A DNA stretch of 64,000 nucleotides from NCBI RefSeq assembly GCF_028864635.1, contig NZ_CP104850.1, forward strand, positions 2,424,001-2,488,000, read 5' to 3'. Source of the stretch: Cloacibacterium sp. TD35 (GTDB lineage Bacteria; Bacteroidota; Bacteroidia; Flavobacteriales; Weeksellaceae). This document shows positions 55,051-61,907 of the stretch, piece after piece (position 1 is the first letter of the stretch; the number at the start of each line of letters is the position of its first letter). A program made the translations under genes and the position numbers. The notes beneath the pieces are model-generated. The model saw only the letters and a program-made list of their open reading frames with translations. It was not told where the DNA came from and did not search any database.

Positions 55051-55925
55051 AGAGGTTCTTTGTAGCTTTTGTTGGTGGTGGCTTGTAGATTGTTGGGTTT
55101 GCCTTCTGCTCCGCTCAGTCTACGTGGTTTTAAATTATCATTGAATTTTTGGGAGTTTTTGAGCCAATTGCGTGCAGCTGCTTCCCAATTTTTCATTTTG
55201 GATTTTCCACCAACGAGCCAGCCATTGGATTCGTAATGGTCAAAAAATCTTTCGGCTTCGGAAAGCGGAGTGTCTTTTTATTCGAAAAAAAGTTTAACCT
55301 CAGCAAAGGTAGGTGGGATTTTGGGAGTTGATATTGGCGAAAGCTGTGTGCTTTTCTTTTTGCGCAACTTTTCTTTTTCTTCACTTTTGGGGGATAGTGA
55401 TTTTGGGATAATTTCTTGGAAAGGAATTGCAGGTAAAAAAGCTTGTTTAAAATTTGAACTGGTCTCGGGTGTGGTAATACTATTATGTTTATAGTTTAAT
55501 AAGTTTATATAGTTTATAGAAGGTATCAATGCTTGTTCAATACCTGTATCGATTTTGATATGGTGCTGGTTCAATGCTTGTTCAGAACTTGTTTGTTTTT
55601 TGATACGGTTCTTGTTCATTTGTTGAACATCTGAATTTTCGAAATTGTGAAGATTTACCAAACTGCCTTTATACGGATTAAACGAGGGTAAATATTCTAT
55701 ATAACCAAATTCTTGAAGCTCTTTGATACACTTGTGATAAGTACCTAAAGCTGCAATTTTACTGAGTTTCATCATTTCGTTTCGGGAAATGCTAATTGGG
55801 TTCTGGAAGTGGTTGAGGTTCCAGAACTGAAATAAAGCCAAATACAAACTGATGTGCGTAGGATTTAGTCGGTTATCTTGATGGATTTTTTCGTAAAATC
55901 CTGTTAGGTGACGGATGTAGTTCAT
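55047..55925 (-). pseudogene. replication/mobilisation initiator-like protein, interrupted by one in-frame stop
   Basis: From ATG at 55925 a 215-residue frame ends at TAA 55280-55278. The same frame then continues with KDTPLSEAERFFDHYESNGW and KMKNWEAAARNWLKN to a stop at 55049, giving 292 codons. That tail is the conserved C-terminal Trp motif of these proteins, so a single nonsense change (likely Glu to stop in LFFE*KDTP) truncates the gene. The N-terminus is a winged-helix (NPISISRNEMMKLSKIAALG, TYHKCIKELQEFGYIEY) as in phage/plasmid initiators. It is paired with the DnaC-like ATPase. Confidence 0.75.
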
Positions 55926-56004
55926 TTTTTTAAATGCTGGGTGTTGGATGATGGGTGATGGTCGCTTCGACTCCGCTCAGCGTGACATGATGATTGGTGA
56001 TTGA

Positions 56005-56265
56005 TTAATTTTTAGACTGTAAAAGCTTTTCGATGTCTTGGTATTTGTAGTATAAAGTCCCTCCTATTTTGGAATATCTGAGCGTGCCGTTGATTCTCAT
56101 GTTTTGAAGTGTCCCAGATGAGATTTTAAGAAGGGCTTTAACATCTGCAGTACGCATCCATTGCTGTTGGTGTGGAGTTTTTGAAGGGAATAGGTTTTTT
56201 AGTTCTTCAAATAATTCATTTTTGAAATCTTGAAGATCTTCTTTTGTAATAATTTCTAATGCCAT
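56005..56265 (-). CDS. helix-turn-helix / excisionase-type DNA-binding protein
   Basis: The 86-residue protein has an N-terminal helical coil (ITKEDLQDFKNELFEELKNL) and an HTH_17/MerR-like domain: WMRTADVKALLKISSGTLQN, then MRINGTLRYSKIGGTLYYK. Such proteins lie beside RteC and replication genes in Bacteroidetes elements and act as excisionases or regulators. It reads cleanly from ATG to stop. Spacing to the initiator-like pseudogene is about 80 nt, same strand. Confidence 0.8.
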   Translation of the reverse strand: MALEIITKEDLQDFKNELFEELKNLFPSKTPHQQQWMRTADVKALLKISSGTLQNMRINGTLRYSKIGGTLYYKYQDIEKLLQSKN

Positions 56266-56388
56266 AATAATTGGTTTAGGTTTAGGTTAATTATTCCGGC
56301 AATGGACATCATCACCGGAATTGTTTATGGCAAATTTGTATAGTTTTAATCTGTTTTATTCACAACGGGGATTGCGTTGTGATAAAAA

Positions 56389-57288
56389 TTAATAGAAATT
56401 TTCGTCAGATTCGTCCATTCTGAATATGAGCTTATCTCTGAGGGAAGAAATAAATTTTGCTCTGTCTTCTTTTCTGGTTCTGATTTCCAAGAAAGTACGT
56501 CTGTATTGCCCTAATTCTACATTGAAAATCTCCTGGAAATATTCTGCAATGTCTTTGAGGTCTGAAGCTCCGTTATTGAAAACTCCTTCGGTTTGAAGTG
56601 CGTAAATTAGTTCAATAAGTGCGACTTTTGAGCCTGTCCATTTTAATTTCGAGTTGTGATTGCGTTGTGATTGGAGAGTGTTTATTTTCTCGGTTTCCAG
56701 AATTTTCTTATCGATGTAAATAGACAATAAATCATAGGCCATAATCATGGCGATTTTATAATCATGAGAGGTAGAAAATTTTGGGTCTAACTCAAAGAAA
56801 TAATGGTCTAAATTAACTTTAAAATCATAATTTCCTCTGAGGAAATATTTTTCATCAAGATAAGAACTATTGGTTCTGTAGTATTTGTAAAAATCTAGAT
56901 TTTCGTCAAAAAATAGTTTTATTTTCTCTTGTTCTGATTGATAAAATGATTTGATAATAAATGTACTTCCAATTGGCTTATGTGAAGCCATTCTAAAAAC
57001 TGCATTGTAATAATAAAGTTTAGAGGTGAATTGTGGTTTGATGGTTTTAAAAAAATTGATTTCTTCATTTTTACTCTTAAATCTGTGCTTAGTGACAATT
57101 TTCTTTAGATTATCCAGTGTTTTCAGAATAATTCTGATAACTTCTTCAGCTTTGAGGATTTCATTATCAAATTCGGATTCTAAAAACTCTATTTGTCCAT
57201 TAAGCTCTGCTAAGAGTTCAATAGATTTTGTTTTCAAGGTGTTAGTTTTATTAATTTTTATGTCTCTAAAAATATAATATTTCAGCAC
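56389..57288 (-). CDS. rteC: RteC-family regulator
   Basis: This 299-residue protein matches the RteC layout: an N-terminal helical part (ELNGQIEFLESEFDNEILKA, FKSKNEEINFFKTIKP), a middle with LDEKYFLRGNYDFKVNLDHY, and a C-terminal part (KLKWTGSKVALIELIYALQT ... LGQYRRTFLEIRTRKEDRAK). RteC controls excision of CTnDOT-like elements. The gene looks intact, unlike its partners downstream. The 113-residue protein at 9743 is a truncated relative. Start at ATG 57288; a later Met is possible but the N-terminus reads well. Confidence 0.85.
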   Translation of the reverse strand: MLKYYIFRDIKINKTNTLKTKSIELLAELNGQIEFLESEFDNEILKAEEVIRIILKTLDNLKKIVTKHRFKSKNEEINFFKTIKPQFTSKLYYYNAVFRMASHKPIGSTFIIKSFYQSEQEKIKLFFDENLDFYKYYRTNSSYLDEKYFLRGNYDFKVNLDHYFFELDPKFSTSHDYKIAMIMAYDLLSIYIDKKILETEKINTLQSQRNHNSKLKWTGSKVALIELIYALQTEGVFNNGASDLKDIAEYFQEIFNVELGQYRRTFLEIRTRKEDRAKFISSLRDKLIFRMDESDENFY

Positions 57289-57453
57289 TTATTAACACAC
57301 CTGTTTCATAAATAATTATGTTAAAAATAACGCTATAACGTTAATTATTCACTATCAATTATTTAAAATTATTTAAAAATTAATTAATATGATGTTAAAA
57401 TATTTAGAATATGGAAAAATATTAAAACTATATATTCCAAAAAAAAATGAAGA

Positions 57454-57978
57454 TTAAGAAATCTTCATTTTTGCTTGCTTAACTGCTAATTTTTCCCTTA
57501 AAATGTTCATGTCATTGCTGACTTTTGAATCTAGTATTTTTGCGTAGTGTTGTGTAGTTTTTATACTTTTATGACCTAACATTTTACTCACGCTTTCTAT
57601 GGGAACATTATTAGATAAAGTAACTGTGGTTGCAAAAGTGTGTCTTGCACAGTGAAAAGTAAGTTTCTTATTAATATTGCAATTTTCTGCTATTGTTTTT
57701 AAGTATTCATTTACTTTCTGATTTGAATACACCGGTAATAATTTTCCCGATTGTGAAACCATCGGATGATTTTCATATTTATCAATTATTTCTTCAGCAA
57801 TTGGCAACAAGGGAACATTTGAAGTAGAGCCTGTTTTTTGGCGATTGGTAATTATCCATAGACTACCATCTACTCCTTTTGAAATATCTTCCTTGGTTAA
57901 ATTAAAAATGTCTATATAAGCCAAACCTGTGTAGCAACTGAAAATAAAAACATCTCTTACTCCAGGAATATATGCTTT
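57454..57978 (-). pseudogene. 5'-truncated tyrosine integrase remnant
   Basis: The last ~175 residues of an integrase very like the one at 41255 remain: VRDVFIFSCYTGLAYIDIFN, FHCARHTFATTVTLSNNVPI, LGHKSIKTTQHYAKILDSKV. Homology ends near 57978, so the arm-binding and SAM-like domains are missing. An ORF starting at TTG 57924 exists but would lack half the protein. The HxxR and Tyr residues are kept. It lies between the RteC module and the right direct repeat, consistent with an old integration or excision event. Confidence 0.85.
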
Positions 57979-58025
57979 TTCTTTAAACCCCTTATAGTGG
58001 GAGATTTCAGATTTTAATAATTTTT

Positions 58026-58037
58026 AGGTAACCGAAT
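58026..58037. repeat. 12-mer shared with the integrase-upstream inverted repeat
   Basis: AGGTAACCGAAT here equals the right arm of the inverted repeat at 42543-42584. It lies about 48 bp beyond the end of integrase homology. Confidence 0.6.
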
Positions 58038-58358
58038 ATTCCACCTTTTAAAATGTAGCAATTTTACTCAAATCGTATAAACAAAATTAATGAATTTTTA
58101 TTTATTATACAATAAATAAGTAGATCTAATTTTATATAAATTCACTTCTCCCTCTTTTCTTAAACCTGCCTAATGGTAACTTTTCTTATTAAAATTAATA
58201 TAAAATCTTTCTACTTAATTTTTGCATAAACCACATTAATTAGTTCTAAGAAAAGTATTCTTATTAATTATGATTTGAAAGTTTAGTATTAAATTTTGAT
58301 TACTAGTTTAGGAGAAAAGATTGAAGTTTGAACACTATTATGATAAAATAAATTGCTA
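58038..58358. other. AT-rich intergenic region
   Basis: Nothing coding or structural was recognised in this 320-bp stretch between the integrase remnant and the right direct repeat. Confidence 0.5.
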
Positions 58359-58554
58359 GACAGTAGTAATTTGAAACCTTGACAAGGTTAAAATAAATTC
58401 CCTATAGAGCCTTTAAACAAATAGTTTTTGGGCTTTTTTTATTTCATTGGTACAACATAAGTGCAACAAATTAAAAAGTATTGTAAAATTGATATTTCCC
58501 TTTTACTTTGCACTATAGCAAAGATATAAAATGTTTTTTTATGTGAAATATTGA
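58359..58554. repeat. right copy of ~195-bp direct repeat
   Basis: Same orientation as 61-261, with the identical 53-bp core at 58441-58493, the terminator-like hairpin and TTG-N20-TACTTTG boxes. The stretch AAGGTTAAAATAAATT (58384-58399) also occurs just upstream of the intact integrase (42462-42477). The next 237 bp to the nuclease gene hold no gene. Confidence 0.85.
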
Positions 58555-58791
58555 TGTAATAATTTTTACATTTAAAAAAATTGTACAATTCGTAACAAAC
58601 AATCAATCATAATTATTTGTAAAATGAAATAATAGCTATAATTTTATTTACCCCTATCAAATTAATTAATTTTGAGCATTAACTTTTAGAGAAATGAAAA
58701 ATCCAGATTACTATATTTGTGATTATTGTTTTAGCAATGTGATAATGACCCTAAAATGAAAATCTTTATATTTTTATTCTGAATAGATACT

Positions 58792-59718
58792 CTAAAGGTT
58801 TAGATTTTCAATTATAAAACCCAATTGATATTCAATTGAATCACTTTCCAATTCTGGATCAATATCTATCTCTTTTAAAACTAGTTTCTTATTTCTCGTG
58901 TCATTATATGAATCAATTGCATTAGGAATTTCTAAACCTGTCATTTCTTCAATCAAAGATACGTTAACTTGATAAGTGCCTGCATCTTTAAATTGGTTAA
59001 AAATTTGATCTTCTGATTCTAATTCTTCTATAATATGATTTTCTTGAAGCAATTTATTTTGGCTCATCATAAATCCAACCCTGTAAAGATTTCCATCTTC
59101 TTTTTGAAAAATAACAACTTTCCAAAATAGAGAAGGGATTTGTATTTGTTTACCATTTATAGGTGTTACAAAATATGGATTTGAACTTAATAAAACTGGA
59201 CCTGTAAAAACACAAATACGTAATTCATTTTGCTTTGTTTCAGTATGGAGTATGTAATCCTCTAAACTTCGCCATATATCTCTATTTAAATCTTTGTGCT
59301 GTGGAACCGCATTCGTATAATAAAATGTTGAGTTAGCTGCATTTAACGCTATCCCAGAAGTTTCTCCCCATTGTACGTCTTCCCGTTTAGTCATATGACC
59401 TTTGTCAAAATCACTTTTTGGTGCACTGTAGAGTTCTTTACCCCATTGAAACTCTTGGGATAATCTTGTATCTTTTCGCCAATTATCCTTTCTTGGAACT
59501 TTCTTAAATTGAATTCCATCAATATTTGTTGCTGTGTAGAATGGAAACTTATGAGATGCAGATTGTTGTAAGCTGTAATTGATATATTTTATAACTTTAT
59601 TACCTTCATCATCTAAAACCAAATCATCATTTTGTTCTGAGCTAAGGTTGGGTAAAGGCACTGTTTGATTTGAGATGAATTTTTCATCATAGCCTTGAAA
59701 TAATTTTTCACTTATCAT
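58792..59718 (-). CDS. DNA/RNA non-specific endonuclease (beta-beta-alpha metal)
   Basis: This 308-residue protein carries the NUC1 signature DKGHMTKREDVQWG (DxGH at 105-108, His general base) and the metal-ligand region FYYTNAVPQHKDLNRDIWRS (Asn136, Asn145). It has no signal peptide, so it acts in the cytoplasm. It is the last gene of a minus-strand operon with an EAD1-trypsin, an unknown protein and a GAP1-like protein, with only 4 nt separating it from the protease. The likely role is as the toxic effector of a conflict system, freed or activated by the protease. Confidence 0.85.
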   Translation of the reverse strand: MISEKLFQGYDEKFISNQTVPLPNLSSEQNDDLVLDDEGNKVIKYINYSLQQSASHKFPFYTATNIDGIQFKKVPRKDNWRKDTRLSQEFQWGKELYSAPKSDFDKGHMTKREDVQWGETSGIALNAANSTFYYTNAVPQHKDLNRDIWRSLEDYILHTETKQNELRICVFTGPVLLSSNPYFVTPINGKQIQIPSLFWKVVIFQKEDGNLYRVGFMMSQNKLLQENHIIEELESEDQIFNQFKDAGTYQVNVSLIEEMTGLEIPNAIDSYNDTRNKKLVLKEIDIDPELESDSIEYQLGFIIENLNL

Positions 59719-59722
59719 AAAT

Positions 59723-60754
59723 TCAGTTTTTATGGTTGTCTTTTACAAATTGAATAATTTTATTAATTAAAATACCTTCATTCCGAGACTTAATTCCTTT
59801 TGGCAATTCTGGCTCCTCTGGCTTACTTCCACCACCACTATGGTGTAATGCAACAACTTCCCAATCAGAGTTAAACACAGGCGAACCTGATGATCCTTTT
59901 AATGTATCTGTAAGGTATTGAACAATTCTTTCATTGGTATTTGTGACAATGTTATGGTAAAGTGAAATTTGCTTCATTTTTCCTTCAGGATGTTGAATAA
60001 TATTTACAAAATCATTCTGTGCTATTTCAATTTCTTTTAGTTCAATCCAACCATATTCAGCAAGTGTATTATGCTCATCAATCAATTTGAAGATTGTCGC
60101 ATCATTCTCTTTTATTTCAGAACAATACCACGGTCCAGTTTCATCGATTTTGAAACTTCTTGATGGAACCGTGTTTCCTTCAATATCAAGCTCATAATCG
60201 AAAATAATTCTTGTTCGTTCTATGTAATTTTTATCATTGATTACATGATAATTTGTGATAAAAAACAAATCTTCTATTCCCTTTATTTTGAATAAAAACC
60301 CAGTACCTACACTATATCTGTTACTACCAATTTTGATTTCAACTTTTCCTACTGATTTACTTCTTTGTACTCCTTTCGCTAGAAAATTTACAGGCAACAA
60401 TGTGCTTTGTCCCATTGTCAGAACTTCTAATGTTTCTTCTGAAACATCCTGCCAATCTGAGGTGTCGTCAATATCGGGAGCTACCGAAAAATCAATTTCT
60501 TTTTCAAATAATGCTGATTTTAGAAATTGATTATCTGGATAGGTATCTAATACAGATTTTACTAATTCATCAACTTTACTGTTCTTCTCTGCTTCACTTA
60601 GAACATTGCTCCAAACGTCCATAGCGTTACCACTTTCATTTATATGTTGTGGTTTCAGCCCTGCAGCTTTTACATATTTTGTGATTCCATCCTTGTTAGG
60701 AACCAAATCACTTAAAACATCATTTAATTGTGTAAGTTTTTTTGTCCAAGCCAT
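59723..60754 (-). CDS. EAD1-domain trypsin-like serine protease
   Basis: The 343-residue protein begins with an effector-associated domain 1 (about 6-85: LNDVLSDLVPNKDGITKYVK ... AMDVWSNVLSEAEKNSKVDE ... DTYPDNQFLKSAL). A trypsin-2 domain follows, with His170 (FITNYHVIN), Asp218 (ENDATIFKL) and Ser289 (LKGSSGSPVFN). EAD1 domains in conflict systems recruit effectors to the core by pairing with another EAD1; the upstream large protein ends in one. The protease would be activated on sensing and cleave the nuclease partner or host targets. It lies 1 nt after the unknown protein. Confidence 0.85.
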   Translation of the reverse strand: MAWTKKLTQLNDVLSDLVPNKDGITKYVKAAGLKPQHINESGNAMDVWSNVLSEAEKNSKVDELVKSVLDTYPDNQFLKSALFEKEIDFSVAPDIDDTSDWQDVSEETLEVLTMGQSTLLPVNFLAKGVQRSKSVGKVEIKIGSNRYSVGTGFLFKIKGIEDLFFITNYHVINDKNYIERTRIIFDYELDIEGNTVPSRSFKIDETGPWYCSEIKENDATIFKLIDEHNTLAEYGWIELKEIEIAQNDFVNIIQHPEGKMKQISLYHNIVTNTNERIVQYLTDTLKGSSGSPVFNSDWEVVALHHSGGGSKPEEPELPKGIKSRNEGILINKIIQFVKDNHKN

Positions 60755-60755
60755 T

Positions 60756-61901
60756 TTATATAAATATTTGTGGATAATCTACTGTTACTCTATCAACAAG
60801 GTTTTCTACTATTTCTTTTTTGATACACAAATCAATAAGTTGGAAAGACATATTGACTGCCGAGTCTTCTACCAATAATGAAACATTCACTCCAATTTTT
60901 TTTGCCAAAGTTCTAACTGATACACTAGATTGATAATATTGCGGAAGCTTTATCATTAACACTTCTACCGATTGATCCTTGAAATATGTTTTACGAATTC
61001 TCTCATACAGTAAGTTTAGTTTTGCCTTTTCAGAAGTACTCGATAATTCTGATGGACATGAATACCTAGATTCAAAAATTGGGTTTACTATATTGGGATT
61101 TAAAAGGTATTCACCGTTTCGTCCTTCTTTCTTTGCATATTCTTTAAAGAAATGTTCAATTTCACTATTAACGTTTTTCACTTTACTATCTGCCGTTACA
61201 TATACAAAGTCATAAAAAAGACTATCTTGATATTCGTATTCCATTAAAGAAAAAGGATGATAAGCGACAGGATAGTTTCTGTCTAACACTCGGATTTTAT
61301 CAATAGAATCAATTACCAAATATCCTCTTGGTATATCTTTGGTTGAAGCAAATTTTGATGCCCAGCGCATATCCATTGGTAGCCATTTAGCACCTCTAAT
61401 CATAACGCAATCTCCTTGCTTGATTTTCAAATGATCGTAAACTTCAGGGAAGCATAACAAAGGAATCCCGGTTGATGCATTACAACCAGCACTAACTGAT
61501 AGTAATATTTTTCCTTCGTCAGTCGGTGGTAATAATAATGTACCTACACCTCCCATCACTTTTTTAGATTTTCCTGGAGGGTAAAACTCTATCCACTGCT
61601 TACTTTTTAAAGCGATATCCTCTTTCTTATGCTGCCTGATTTGTTCTGATGATGAAGTCCAATAAAGCCCGGGAACACGAGCAACCCAATCAGAAACTAC
61701 AAAATCGTATAAGTCAATTTTTTGATTCCAATATTTAGTGGGATCAGTAATTACGTTTCTCCAAAACTCTTCATCATTAGAGAACCAAAAACTTTCATCA
61801 TTTGAAATATTCTCATTTAGAGAGTTTACTTCTTCAGCTAAAGCATAATTCTCTATGGTTTCAATGAGTTTTGTTCCTTTGTATAATTCTTTTAGACCCA
61901 T
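60756..61901 (-). CDS. unrecognised protein of the GAP1/EAD operon
   Basis: I do not recognise this 381-residue protein. It has a helical N-terminus, a beta-rich middle (GGVGTLLLPPTDEGKILLSV, GDCVMIRGAKWLPMDMRW) and a C-terminal helical stretch (VSVRTLAKKIGVNVSLLVED ... CIKKEIVENLVDRVTVDYPQ) that looks EAD-like. There is no signal or TM helix. It is tightly packed: 6 nt from the GAP1-like gene and 1 nt from the protease gene. It could be a scaffold or ternary-system component. A profile search is needed for the family. Confidence 0.5.
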   Translation of the reverse strand: MGLKELYKGTKLIETIENYALAEEVNSLNENISNDESFWFSNDEEFWRNVITDPTKYWNQKIDLYDFVVSDWVARVPGLYWTSSSEQIRQHKKEDIALKSKQWIEFYPPGKSKKVMGGVGTLLLPPTDEGKILLSVSAGCNASTGIPLLCFPEVYDHLKIKQGDCVMIRGAKWLPMDMRWASKFASTKDIPRGYLVIDSIDKIRVLDRNYPVAYHPFSLMEYEYQDSLFYDFVYVTADSKVKNVNSEIEHFFKEYAKKEGRNGEYLLNPNIVNPIFESRYSCPSELSSTSEKAKLNLLYERIRKTYFKDQSVEVLMIKLPQYYQSSVSVRTLAKKIGVNVSLLVEDSAVNMSFQLIDLCIKKEIVENLVDRVTVDYPQIFI

Positions 61902-61907
61902 AATCGG

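Noticed and set aside
56354..56377. TCACAACG ... CGTTGTGA near the RteC stop, as a possible CRISPR repeat matching the tracrRNAs
   Set aside because: Single copy, palindromic, and it does not contain the TTGTGAATTGCTT core needed to pair with the anti-repeats; no spacer-repeat periodicity around it.
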